In this document: piece by piece, positions 45,177-53,415 of the stretch
How the letters are laid out: every line of letters begins with the position of its first letter
Numbering within the stretch: position 1 is the stretch's first letter
DNA from: Novosphingobium sp.
GTDB taxonomy: Bacteria > Pseudomonadota > Alphaproteobacteria > Sphingomonadales > Sphingomonadaceae
Direction of reading: 5' to 3'
NCBI RefSeq assembly: GCF_027489515.1
Contig: NZ_JAIXZS010000041.1
Coordinates: 1 to 64,000, forward strand
DNA: 64,000 nt
The notes under the pieces: generated by a model
Database searches by the model: none
Told to the model about the DNA's origin: nothing
The model's input: only the letters and a program-made list of their open reading frames with translations
Program-made: the position numbers and the translations under genes

Positions 45177-48100
45177 ATGACTTCGACCACAGCAGATTTG
45201 CGTCTGGCGGCCAGGGCTCGCCGGCGCGGTGCCCAGATCGCCGGGGCTTCGCTGCTCGCGATCGCGATGATGGGCGTGGCCGGCCCGGCCTTCGCGCAAG
45301 AGGCGGCGCAGGCGGGTGACGGCAATTCTGCGGCTGCGGCTGACAACGCTGACAAGGTGATCATCGTCACCGGGTATCGCGGCAGCCTCGAGACCGCGCA
45401 GAAGAAAAAGAAGAACTCCGACACGATCGTCGATTCGATCTCGGCCAACGATATTGGGCAGCTGCCCGATCGCTCGGTGACGGAAACGCTCCAGCGCATC
45501 CCCGGCATTTCGATCAACCGTTTCGCTGCGGGTGTCGACCCCGATCACTTCAGTGCGGAAGGCTCGGGCGTGGTCGTGCGCGGCCTCACCTACGTCCGCT
45601 CCGAGTTCAACGGGCGCGATGCCTTCACTGCCAACAACGGCCGCGGCCTCGGCTTTGCCGATGTGCCGGCCGAACTGCTCGGCGGCGTCGATGTCTATAA
45701 GTCGCTGCCCGCCGATCACATCGAAGGCGGCATTGCCGGCACGGTCGATCTGCGCACACGAAAGCCCTTTGATCGCGCGAAGAACTTCTTCGCGGCCTCG
45801 ATCGAGAACAACTACGGCGATTTCGTGAAGAAGAGCGCGCCGACCGTTGCGGCGGTCGGCTCGGTCCGGTTCGAGACGCCGATGGGCGATATCGGTATTC
45901 TCGGCAGCTTCAACTATTCGCAGCTCTTCACCCGTGCCGACCGCGTCGCAATTTCGCGCTTCCGTCCGATCGGGCTCGATGCGAACGGCAAGGCGATCAC
46001 CTCGGCCAACCCGGGCGCGATCGCCAGCTACGGCCTGTTCCCGGCCGGCGCCGTCGCCGGTTCGCAGGATTTCAACCGCGAACGCATCGGCGGCTCGGGC
46101 GTGCTGCAGTGGCGCAGCACCGATGGCGGGCTTGAGGCTACGTTTGAATTCCTGCGCTCCGAGGCCAAGCAGAACTGGGGCGAATACACCGTCGAAGTCG
46201 CGACCGACAACGTTGATGGCAACGGCGGCCCGTTTGCCGCGCCGGGCACGGAGTACTCGTTCGACCAGAGCGGGATGTTCACCAACGGCGTGATCACCGG
46301 CAACACCGGCTGGCGCGCGGATACCGATTTCTCGCAGAACCCGGCGAGCTCACGCACGCCGGCCTATGGCCTGCAGAGCAACAACATCCGCCGCGGCCAT
46401 GTCGAGAAGAACGTCGTCACTGACTATTCGGCCAATCTCAAGTGGAAGGTCACCGACCGCCTGACCGCGGTGTTCGATTACCAGCACGTCGATTCGACCG
46501 TGGACGTGGTCGACAACGGCATCTGGGCGAGCACCTACCAGAACGCCAAGATCACCAACAACGGCTTCAACCTGCCCAACATCGAGCTGCTGGCGCCGCA
46601 GAACTGCAGCCCCAACTGCATCAACGGCGGCGGGGTGCAGACCTACTTCACCGGCACGCACCAGAGCTACCTCGATCCCTACAACAGCTTCTGGCGCTCT
46701 TCGATGGATCACATCGAAAAGAGCGATGGCAAGTCCGACGCCGCCAAGCTCGATCTCAAGTACGATTTCGATGACGGCAGCTTCCTCAATTCGATCAAGG
46801 CCGGCTACCGCTACGCCAAGCGTGATCAGACCGCCCGCTTCTCGACCTACAACTGGGGCGTGCTTTCGGAGCAGTGGGGCAATGGTGGCCCGCGCTGGCT
46901 CGACAATCCCGTCGCGGCGCAGGCTCCGGGCTTCCGCGCCTATACCTTCCCCGATTTCTTCGGCGGCAAGATCGCCAGCCCGCTCGGCGAAGGGCGCCTG
47001 TTCTACAACGGCAACCCCGCGCAGGATGTGCAGGCCTACGAGAACTACGCCATCGCCATCAACAACGCTTGGAACGGGCAGGGCTGGCGTCCGCTCGCCC
47101 AGCGCCAGGGCGTTGTGGCCGGAACGCCGTTCCTGCCGGGTGAGATCAACTCGGCGCGCGAGGAGGTCCAGTCCGGCTACCTCATGGCGATCTTCGGCAA
47201 GGACCTCAGCGGCGGCAAGCGCTTCTCGGGCAACATCGGCCTGCGCTACACGCGCACCGATCGCACCTCGTTCGGCGGCGCCTTCATCGGCAATGCGAAC
47301 AACACCTTTGGCCAGCAGCTCGCTGCCTGCCAGGTGGTCCAGCCCGGCGCGCAGCCGGCGCCGTTCTGCCGTCTGCCTTCGGACGTGCAGCAGGCGCTCG
47401 TCGCCTCCGACACCGGCGGCGCGGCGGCCTATGTGCCTTCGGTCGCGAAGCTGCGCTACGAATACTGGCTCCCCAGCGTGAACCTCAAGTTCGAGGCGGG
47501 CGGCGGGCTCCAGTTCCGCGCGGCCTATTTCAAGGGCATCGCGCCGCCTGATTTCGGCCTCACGCGCAACTATCAGCGCATCGATGCCATCGCAGTGCGC
47601 GCGGATGCGGCGGTCAATGGCGGAGCGCCCTACCTCGCGGGCTCGATCACCGCGGGTAACCCGTACCTCAAGCCGATCGAGGCGGACAACTTCGACATCA
47701 CCGCCGAATACTACTTCGGCAATGGCGGCCAGTTCACCGTTTCGGCCTTCTACAAGGAGCTGAAGGGCGTCCTTACCAACGACAACGTCTCGATCACGAT
47801 CCCGGTCGCCTCGGCCACTGCGTTCGTGAACGCGACGCAGCCGGTGAACTCCAAGCAGAAGGGCAAGATCAAGGGCTTCGAGGTTTCGTACCAGCAGAAC
47901 TACTCGTTCCTGCCCGGCTTCCTCAGCGGGCTTGGCCTGCAGGCCAACTACACCTTCGTCGACTCGTCCGGTGTTCCGCAGTCCACGTTGTCATCCACCG
48001 ATCCAGACGTGGCGGCCGGCCGCGTCTCGACCGTGCCGGGCGACAACTTCCCGCTGCAGGGCCTCTCGCGGCACACGTTCAACATCGTGCCCTATTACGA

Positions 48101-48416
48101 GAAGGGCAAGCTGACGCTGCGCGCAGCCTATAGCTGGCGGTCGCAGTATCTGCTCACCCTGCGCGATGTGATCACCCCGTTCGATCCGATTTTCCAGAAG
48201 CCCTATGGCCAGCTCGACGCGTCGATCTTCCTCAAGGCGAACGAGAATTTCACGATCGGTATCCAGGGTGTCAACCTGCTGGATTCGCTGGTGAAGACAG
48301 CTGCGGCTGTCTACAACAAGCCAGCAGCTGAGACGGACAAGCAGGTCGTCCTCGTGCCCCGCCAGTGGTACAAGACCGACCGCCGCTTCACGATATCCGC
48401 AAGGGTCAACTTCTAA
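45177..48416 (+). CDS. TonB-dependent outer-membrane receptor 2
   Basis: A 1079-residue outer-membrane transporter, about 110 residues longer than receptor 1. The signal peptide is long (ends GPAFAQ near residue 41). It is followed by the TonB-box-like VIIVTGYRGSL near 62 and a plug with DSISANDIGQLPDRSVTETL, QRIPGISINRF and GVVVRGLTYVRSEFNGRD. The barrel ends RRFTISARVNF, a proper terminal beta-signal. The ATG at 45177 follows GGGAGAGAGG; an in-frame GTG at 45159 is less likely. The upstream LacI-type operator and the neighbouring xylanases suggest uptake of longer or more decorated xylo-oligosaccharides than receptor 1. A terminator hairpin follows at once, so it is transcribed alone. Confidence 0.85.
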   Translation: MTSTTADLRLAARARRRGAQIAGASLLAIAMMGVAGPAFAQEAAQAGDGNSAAAADNADKVIIVTGYRGSLETAQKKKKNSDTIVDSISANDIGQLPDRSVTETLQRIPGISINRFAAGVDPDHFSAEGSGVVVRGLTYVRSEFNGRDAFTANNGRGLGFADVPAELLGGVDVYKSLPADHIEGGIAGTVDLRTRKPFDRAKNFFAASIENNYGDFVKKSAPTVAAVGSVRFETPMGDIGILGSFNYSQLFTRADRVAISRFRPIGLDANGKAITSANPGAIASYGLFPAGAVAGSQDFNRERIGGSGVLQWRSTDGGLEATFEFLRSEAKQNWGEYTVEVATDNVDGNGGPFAAPGTEYSFDQSGMFTNGVITGNTGWRADTDFSQNPASSRTPAYGLQSNNIRRGHVEKNVVTDYSANLKWKVTDRLTAVFDYQHVDSTVDVVDNGIWASTYQNAKITNNGFNLPNIELLAPQNCSPNCINGGGVQTYFTGTHQSYLDPYNSFWRSSMDHIEKSDGKSDAAKLDLKYDFDDGSFLNSIKAGYRYAKRDQTARFSTYNWGVLSEQWGNGGPRWLDNPVAAQAPGFRAYTFPDFFGGKIASPLGEGRLFYNGNPAQDVQAYENYAIAINNAWNGQGWRPLAQRQGVVAGTPFLPGEINSAREEVQSGYLMAIFGKDLSGGKRFSGNIGLRYTRTDRTSFGGAFIGNANNTFGQQLAACQVVQPGAQPAPFCRLPSDVQQALVASDTGGAAAYVPSVAKLRYEYWLPSVNLKFEAGGGLQFRAAYFKGIAPPDFGLTRNYQRIDAIAVRADAAVNGGAPYLAGSITAGNPYLKPIEADNFDITAEYYFGNGGQFTVSAFYKELKGVLTNDNVSITIPVASATAFVNATQPVNSKQKGKIKGFEVSYQQNYSFLPGFLSGLGLQANYTFVDSSGVPQSTLSSTDPDVAAGRVSTVPGDNFPLQGLSRHTFNIVPYYEKGKLTLRAAYSWRSQYLLTLRDVITPFDPIFQKPYGQLDASIFLKANENFTIGIQGVNLLDSLVKTAAAVYNKPAAETDKQVVLVPRQWYKTDRRFTISARVNF

Positions 48417-48438
48417 CTCCCCCTTGCGTGTGGCAACT

Positions 48439-48469
48439 GGGCGTCGGAGCAATCCGGCGCCCATTTTTT
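48439..48469 (+). terminator. Rho-independent terminator after TonB receptor 2
   Basis: A 10-bp stem (48439-48448 with 48453-48462, one G-U pair), GCAA tetraloop and six T residues at 48464-48469. Confidence 0.85.
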
Positions 48470-48496
48470 GTGCGCTTTTGCTGCGCACGCCGCACA

Positions 48497-48533
48497 AAAG
48501 AAGCCGCGCCGGTCAGTAAGAGACCGGCGCGGC
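48497..48533 (-). terminator. Terminator of the GH5-GH10 operon
   Basis: A perfect 12-bp stem (48503-48514 with 48522-48533, arm GCCGCGCCGGTC) lies 22 bases after the GH10 stop. On the minus strand it is followed by TTCTTTT. The position back to back with the receptor 2 terminator fits a terminator for the convergent minus-strand operon. Confidence 0.75.
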
Positions 48534-48555
48534 GGCAGTGGTGGAGCGGGTCTGT

Positions 48556-49677
48556 CTAGGTGCGGGCAGGGGCCTGCGCGAAGGCGGCGGCAAGCGCCTC
48601 GCGCAGCAGCTTGGGCCGGTAGTCCGATCCGTAGGGGCAGCCGCGCGCCTCGATGCCGTCGCTGCGCGGCTCGAAGCCCTGCAGCCACGAATAGGCATCG
48701 ACCATGCCCCAGGCGAGCACCTCTTTCAGCTGCGGATAGCCGAACATCATCTCGCAATAGGCCTTGGCCGTATCGGCCACCACGCGGTCGCGCCCCGCCA
48801 CATCGGCCGGCAAGTCCTTGTCCCGCACATCGAATTCGGTGATCAGCAGGCCATAGCCCATCGCGACCACTTCATCGATGAAGCGCTGCCAATCGCGGCG
48901 CTCGGCCGCACCCGGCACTGGCGCCACGAGGTGCGACTGGATCCCCAGCGCATCGACAGGCGTGCCGCGCTTGCGAAAGCCCTCGAGCAGCTGCAGCACG
49001 CCCTTGCGGTGCGCCGCATTGCCCGGCTCCCAGCTCATGTAGTCGTTGTAGACAAGCTCCGCGCCGGGCGCTGCCGCGCGCGCGGTGTGGAAGGCAAGAT
49101 CGACCAGCGCCACGGTCCCGCCCATCGCCTTGGAAAGCGCGGTCTGCGCCAGCGTACCATCCTCGGGGAGCACCGTCTCGTTGACCACGTCGTAGGAGAG
49201 GATGCGCCCCTTGTAGCGCGCGCAGACAGTCTCGACGTGGTTTGTCATCATAGCCGCCGCCGCAGTCGCTGGCCTTGCCCCGAAATCGTGCGCTTCGAGC
49301 CAGCGAGGCATCCACTTGGGCCGGTGCCACAGGAGGTTGTGCCCGCGCATCGCAAGGCCTTGCTGCGCGGCATAATCGATCATCGCATCGAAGGCGGTGA
49401 AGTCGAACGTCGTAGCTGTCGGCCGGATCGCCTGCCACTTCATCTCGTTCTCCGCGACGAGCACGGCGCATTCGCGCTCGATCAGCGCCGCGTAGCGCGG
49501 ATTGCGCCACGAGCCGCCGCCGCCGCCCGATACTGCGCTGCCAAACCGCATGCCCTTGGCCCGCGCCAGGGCCGCCAGTGAGGGCACAGCCTCCTCGGCC
49601 AGCGCGCGCACCGGCGCAGCCAGCAGTGCGCCGCCGGCGGCCAGCAGGCCCAGCCCCTCGCGTCGGGTCAGCTTCAT
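48556..49677 (-). CDS. Exported GH10 endo-1,4-beta-xylanase
   Basis: A 373-residue GH10 enzyme that cleaves the xylan backbone or long xylo-oligosaccharides. The N-terminus TRREGLGLLAAGGALLAAP is a twin-arginine-type signal. The barrel shows LVAENEMKWQAIRPT near 73, RGHNLLWHRPKWMPRWL near 111, acid/base Glu167 in YDVVNETVLPED, LVYNDYMSWE near 208, IQSHLV near 246 and nucleophile Glu281 in LLITEFDVRD. The catalytic domain fills the protein; no binding module is attached, but a separate binding-like protein is encoded just upstream. The ATG at 49677 follows GGAG, 43 bases after the neighbour's stop. Last gene of the GH5-CBM-GH10 operon. Confidence 0.93.
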   Translation of the reverse strand: MKLTRREGLGLLAAGGALLAAPVRALAEEAVPSLAALARAKGMRFGSAVSGGGGGSWRNPRYAALIERECAVLVAENEMKWQAIRPTATTFDFTAFDAMIDYAAQQGLAMRGHNLLWHRPKWMPRWLEAHDFGARPATAAAAMMTNHVETVCARYKGRILSYDVVNETVLPEDGTLAQTALSKAMGGTVALVDLAFHTARAAAPGAELVYNDYMSWEPGNAAHRKGVLQLLEGFRKRGTPVDALGIQSHLVAPVPGAAERRDWQRFIDEVVAMGYGLLITEFDVRDKDLPADVAGRDRVVADTAKAYCEMMFGYPQLKEVLAWGMVDAYSWLQGFEPRSDGIEARGCPYGSDYRPKLLREALAAAFAQAPART

Positions 49678-49720
49678 CGCATCAATCTCCGTTGGGAAGA
49701 GGGCAGGGGAGGCCGCGCAT

Positions 49721-50815
49721 TCAGGGCGCCGGTTCCTCCTTGAGGACATAGACGTTCTCGATCTCGAGCACCTGCTTCGCGTGCCCCAGATGCAGCGCCA
49801 CCGTGCCAAGGCCCTTGGGAATGTCGAGCCGGGCCTGCGTGCGCAGCTGGATCAGCTTCCACGTCGGCCCCACGGTCACGACGTTCTCGCCAAAGCCGGG
49901 ATAGCCATCGGCGTTCTTCTGCACGCGCAGGGTGATCCGCCCCAGCCCATCGGGGCTCTCGGTGCTGACCGTGCGTGCAAGCACAGCGACACTGAGAATA
50001 TCGCCTTCCTCCAGCGCTTCGCCGATCGGCACGTTGATGCCAAGGTCATAGGGATGCGCGGCCTTGCCCGGCACGCTCACCTGCAGCGCGGCAAGGCCCG
50101 GCGTCCCGCGCGCCTCGACCGGCTTGCTGGCAAGGCCCGGCCCATAAAGCGCCCAGCTTTCGGGCGCGTTGACCGTATTGATCAGCCGCCCCTTGCCCCC
50201 CAGCAATGGCGGTAGTTCGGGCGCCTTGGCGCTCGGCACGATGCTCGCCGCGCCTTCGACCACGATCGTCTGGCCGATCTCGATGGTCTGCTTTGCGCCC
50301 GCCAGCTGGAAACCGACCACCGCCTGCCCCGCGGGAATGTCGCGCTCGGCAAGCCCGGTGGCTTCATAGAGCTTCCACTGCGGCCCGATGCTGAGCTTGG
50401 TATCGGCGAACCCGGCATAGGGCGCCACGTTCTGCTGCACGCGCACCGCGATCACGCCGTTGCCGTCGGCCGTTTCGGCCTTGAGCGTGCGCGCATAGAA
50501 CGCGACCGTCACGCGCTGCCCGGCACTGATCGGCGCAAGGATGGGGGCATTCACGCCGACATCGTAGATATTGCTCCCCGCGCGCGGCACGTTGACCTGC
50601 AACGCCCCGCCGCCCGGCGCATCGGCAGACTTGACTGCCTTCGCCGCCCCGCCGCCGAACACGGGCCAATCGAGCTTGGTGGGATCGTTGATCAGCGTGC
50701 CGGGCAGGGCATCATCGAGCGCCTGCAGCGCGGGCGAACGCGGCGCCGGAGCCGCGAGCAGCGGCGTGGCCGAGCAGAGCAGCGCGGCGGCAAAGATCGC
50801 AAGCTTGCCGCGCAT
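49721..50815 (-). CDS. Secreted protein with two tandem carbohydrate-binding-like domains
   Basis: A 364-residue exported protein without catalytic motifs. After a signal peptide (GKLAIFAAALLCSATPLLAA) it consists of two copies of a beta-sandwich of about 150 residues (about 28-180 and 190-355). Matching segments are ALQVNVPRAGSNIYDVGVNAPI and ALQVSVPGKAAHPYDLGINVPI (each quoted only for the shared VP...YD.G.N.PI pattern), VRVQQNVAPYAGFADT and LRVQKNADGYPGFGEN, GPQWKLYEATG and GPTWKLIQLRT, and AKQTIEIGQTIVV and AKQVLEIENVYVL. The pattern is like CBM4/9-type xylan-binding modules. It is encoded between GH5 and GH10 with a one-base overlap to GH5. I read it as a stand-alone glycan-binding protein that holds xylan fragments for the two enzymes. 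Confidence 0.65.
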   Translation of the reverse strand: MRGKLAIFAAALLCSATPLLAAPAPRSPALQALDDALPGTLINDPTKLDWPVFGGGAAKAVKSADAPGGGALQVNVPRAGSNIYDVGVNAPILAPISAGQRVTVAFYARTLKAETADGNGVIAVRVQQNVAPYAGFADTKLSIGPQWKLYEATGLAERDIPAGQAVVGFQLAGAKQTIEIGQTIVVEGAASIVPSAKAPELPPLLGGKGRLINTVNAPESWALYGPGLASKPVEARGTPGLAALQVSVPGKAAHPYDLGINVPIGEALEEGDILSVAVLARTVSTESPDGLGRITLRVQKNADGYPGFGENVVTVGPTWKLIQLRTQARLDIPKGLGTVALHLGHAKQVLEIENVYVLKEEPAP

Positions 50816-51816
50816 CACTGGCCCGCCCCCACAGCCTCGAGCATGCCCGGCAGCCACTGCTTCGCCTTGCTGTCATAAAGTGGGAAGGTGTTGGTATAGG
50901 CCCACGAACAGGTGGCGACGCCCACCGCATCGAATGCGGTCCGCACCGCTTTGGCATAGGCCACGCGCTGCGCCAGCGGCGCGAGGTCGATCGCGCCGAA
51001 TTCGCCCAGCAGCGGCGTCTTGCCCGTCCGCGCGATGAAGGCGCGCACCTTGGCAACGTCCGCTTCGAGCATCGCCTTGTCAGCTTCGCTGCCATAGACG
51101 CGGCCCAGCGGCCGCACCGGTTCGACCCATGTCGCGCCCTGGTGGGTGAAATCGAACGGCTCGTAATAGTGGAACGTCGGCACCAGATGCGGATCTTCCG
51201 GCAGCTGCAAGGTCGCAAGCGAGCTGACCCCGCTCCAGAATTCCCCGCCCACGATCACCGGCCGGTCCGGATTGCTCTCGCGGATCGCTGCAAGCGCCGG
51301 GCTCAGCGTCGCGACAAGGTTGGCATTGGTCAGTTTGTCATGCGGCTCGTTGGCGATCTCGAACCATACGTGATCGCGGGGGCTATCGGCGAAGGCCTTG
51401 GCCACCTGTCGCCAAATGGCCGCCAGCTTGTCGCGGTTGGCTTCGGGCGCACTCATCAGCGCGTCGAAGTTGTGGTCGTTAAGGATCACGTTGAGGCCCG
51501 CCGCGCGGGCAAGGCCGACCACGCGCTGCACCCGCTGCAGAAACGCGGGATCGATCCGTCCCGCCGCATCGAGATGGCCGGACCAGCGCACCGGCAGGCG
51601 AATGGTCGCAAAGCCTGCTTTGGCGATGATGGCAAAGTCATCGTCAGCAATTGCGCGGCCCCAGGCGCCTTCCTGCGGCGGTTCGAGATGATTGCCCATG
51701 TTGACGCAGCGCCCCACGGGCAGGGCATTGGTTGCGCCCGGCGTGGCCGCGCTTGCGGCTGCCGAGGCCAGCAGGGTGGCGGCGGCCAGCGCCATCACCC
51801 GGATCTTGCGGTTCAT
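50815..51816 (-). CDS. Secreted GH5 glycoside hydrolase (cellulase fold)
   Basis: A 333-residue exported GH5 enzyme and first gene of its operon. A Sec signal covers residues 1-24 (MALAAATLLASAAASAA). The barrel has GRCVNMGNHLEPPQEGAWG near 35, GFATIRLPVRWSGHL near 68, VILNDHNFD near 110, acid/base Glu157 in FEIANEPHD, PTFHYYEPFDFTHQG near 213 and nucleophile Glu272 in TPLLGEFGAID. The likely activity is an endo-beta-1,4-glycanase: glucanase, xyloglucanase or arabinoxylan-acting. GH5 specificity cannot be fixed without subfamily placement. The ATG at 51816 gives a proper signal; the open frame to 51867 is not supported. A LacI-type operator palindrome lies about 75 bases upstream. Confidence 0.83.
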   Translation of the reverse strand: MNRKIRVMALAAATLLASAAASAATPGATNALPVGRCVNMGNHLEPPQEGAWGRAIADDDFAIIAKAGFATIRLPVRWSGHLDAAGRIDPAFLQRVQRVVGLARAAGLNVILNDHNFDALMSAPEANRDKLAAIWRQVAKAFADSPRDHVWFEIANEPHDKLTNANLVATLSPALAAIRESNPDRPVIVGGEFWSGVSSLATLQLPEDPHLVPTFHYYEPFDFTHQGATWVEPVRPLGRVYGSEADKAMLEADVAKVRAFIARTGKTPLLGEFGAIDLAPLAQRVAYAKAVRTAFDAVGVATCSWAYTNTFPLYDSKAKQWLPGMLEAVGAGQ

Positions 51817-51888
51817 CAACTTGATTTCCTTCCCCGAACTCCGGCGCTTGATGGCCGGATGTTGCATCGAACTCTGCTTCGATCGATG

Positions 51889-51916
51889 AAGATAGCGCTA
51901 TCATTATGTCCTGCAA
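51889..51916 (-). promoter_or_regulatory. Promoter with LacI-type operator for the GH5-GH10 operon
   Basis: On the minus strand TTGCAG (51916-51911) and TATCTT (51894-51889) are separated by 16 bases. GATAGCGCTATC (51891-51902) is a perfect 12-bp palindrome containing TAGCGCTA and overlapping the -10. It is the most symmetrical of the five operator copies. Confidence 0.65.
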
Positions 51917-51971
51917 GCGCCTTTTGCGATGTCCACCCTGTCGGGCAATCAGGTGGCGCCATCGGGGGGGC

Positions 51972-52004
51972 TTGCGCATTATTTAATCAGCGATTAGATA
52001 ATCC
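51972..52004 (+). promoter_or_regulatory. TetR-type operator and promoter of the C-deglycosidase-like pair
   Basis: TTGCGC (51972-51977), 17 bases and TAGATA (51995-52000) form a promoter. The spacer and -10 lie inside an inverted repeat with arms TTATTTAATC (51979-51988) and GATTAGATAA (51992-52001), matching at 9 of 10 positions. The same sequence with small changes recurs in reverse orientation at 56110-56136 beside a TetR gene. Confidence 0.7.
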
Positions 52005-52064
52005 TTCGAGGCGGCGCCGGGCCGTCCGCACATCGCGCCGGCGCGCGCAGGGGTTTTGCAGGCA

Positions 52065-52970
52065 ATGGGTTCTCTTCAGTACGGCGTCTCGGTCTACAGC
52101 TACGTCAACGACTACGGTTCGGTGATGACGCTGGAGGATGCGTTCGATCACATCGCTGATACCGGTGCGACCGGCATCGAAATCCTCGGCGAGGGGCAAG
52201 TCGAAGGCTATCCCGAGCCGTCCTCGGCATGGCTCGATCGCTGGTTCGGACTTGTCGATCGCTATAAACTTCAGCCCACCAACTTCTGCGCCTGGGTCGA
52301 TACGCGCGTAACCCTCACGCGCAACCTCACGGTCGAGGAGGGCGCGGCCGAGCTTGCGCGCGATCTGAGGCTTGCGCACCGGCTCGGGTTCAAGTTCCTC
52401 CGCCCCAAGTTCGGCGTCACCTCGCACGAGCTTGATCCCGATCCGCAGTGGCAGGCTTATGTCGAGCGCAATCTCGATCTTGCGCACCAGCTTGGCATCG
52501 TGATCTGCCCGGAGATCCATGCGCCGACGCCGATCAGGCACCGCGTCACGCAGGGCTACATCGATTTCATCGAACGAACGGGGACCACCAACTTCGGCCT
52601 GATGATTGATACCGGCATTTTCCAGGACCGCCCGCTCACGCACTGGGGTTCGCACCAGATCAACGATGAGGCGCGCAAGCACATGGCCTTCCTCAACGGC
52701 ATCAAGGTCCCGCCCGAGCAGTTCCTCGATATCGCGCAGTACGTCGTGTTCATCCAGGCCAAGTTCCACGATATCGACGACAGCCTCGAAGACCTCAACA
52801 TCCCGTGGCGCCCGGTGATGAGCGCCATAAAGCGCTCTGGCTATTCAGGCTGGCTTTCCAGCGAGTACGAAGGCTTGCGCAGCCCGTGGCGCGCGATCGA
52901 TCAGGTCCGCCGCCAGCAGGTCCTGCTGCGCAAGCTCGAGGCCGAATTCGATGCGGGCGTGCTCGCCTGA
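52065..52970 (+). CDS. Sugar phosphate isomerase/epimerase-fold protein, C-glycoside deglycosidase alpha-subunit-like
   Basis: A 301-residue xylose-isomerase-like TIM barrel (AP endonuclease 2 superfamily). The expected metal ligands are Glu150 in VICPEIHAP, Asp182 in GLMIDTGIF, His235 in IQAKFHDIDDS and Glu267 in WLSSEYEG. The sequence style (YGVSVYSYVNDYG at the start, GIEILGEGQVEGYPEP near 38) is that of the alpha subunits (DgpB/CarB/DfgA type) that split 3-keto-C-glucosides with a small beta subunit. The next gene encodes such a beta-like protein after 40 bases. The ATG at 52065 is used; an in-frame TTG lies nine bases upstream. Related proteins may instead act on 3-keto-O-glycosides. The gene is controlled from a promoter with a TetR-type operator. 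Confidence 0.7.
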   Translation: MGSLQYGVSVYSYVNDYGSVMTLEDAFDHIADTGATGIEILGEGQVEGYPEPSSAWLDRWFGLVDRYKLQPTNFCAWVDTRVTLTRNLTVEEGAAELARDLRLAHRLGFKFLRPKFGVTSHELDPDPQWQAYVERNLDLAHQLGIVICPEIHAPTPIRHRVTQGYIDFIERTGTTNFGLMIDTGIFQDRPLTHWGSHQINDEARKHMAFLNGIKVPPEQFLDIAQYVVFIQAKFHDIDDSLEDLNIPWRPVMSAIKRSGYSGWLSSEYEGLRSPWRAIDQVRRQQVLLRKLEAEFDAGVLA

Positions 52971-53010
52971 CTGCCCCTATCGGCCTGACTGCCCTTCCGG
53001 AGTGACCACT

Positions 53011-53415
53011 ATGCTCGAACACCAGCTCATCCAAAGCACCGGCTTCCGCAACATTGGCCCGGTCGGCGCGCGCACCGGTTTTGCGGTCCGGGTCCGCATC
53101 CCCAACTACCACGGCACTCGCCTCTCGCAGCTCGATGGCTTCACCGTGACCGTTGACGGCGAAGTCTTTCCCTTCGAGCAGAACCGCCTCGGCATCCGCG
53201 ATGAGGTCTACACGCTCGCCGAACTGCGCGAGGAGACCACCGCGCGCTGGGGCCTCCTCGAGTGGGGCGAAATCCTCGTCGACAAGCCCGGCGGGCTCGT
53301 ACCGGGGGTCCACCATGTCGAGGTTCTCGCGCGCATCCGCTATTCCTACTTCCCGCCCGATGTGCACGTGTTCCCGATGCACGAGGCGCGCATGGCGACG
53401 ATCTGCGTGGCCTAG
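53011..53415 (+). CDS. DUF6379-like protein, C-glycoside deglycosidase beta-subunit-like
   Basis: A 134-residue protein without signal peptide or enzyme motifs. It resembles the small beta subunit of C-glycoside deglycosidases: STGFRNIGPVGARTGFAVRV near 10, RIPNYHGTRLSQLDGFTVTVDG near 30 (shown in part of the YHGxRLS pattern), Glu-rich EVYTLAELREETTARWGLLEWG near 66 and a C-terminal RYSYFPPDVHVFPMHE. It follows the alpha-like gene on the same strand; GGAG precedes the ATG at 53011. Adjacent alpha and beta genes of this kind form a heteromeric enzyme in described cases. Its stop codon shares bases with the stop of the convergent epimerase gene (CTAG at 53412-53415). Confidence 0.68.
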   Translation: MLEHQLIQSTGFRNIGPVGARTGFAVRVRIPNYHGTRLSQLDGFTVTVDGEVFPFEQNRLGIRDEVYTLAELREETTARWGLLEWGEILVDKPGGLVPGVHHVEVLARIRYSYFPPDVHVFPMHEARMATICVA

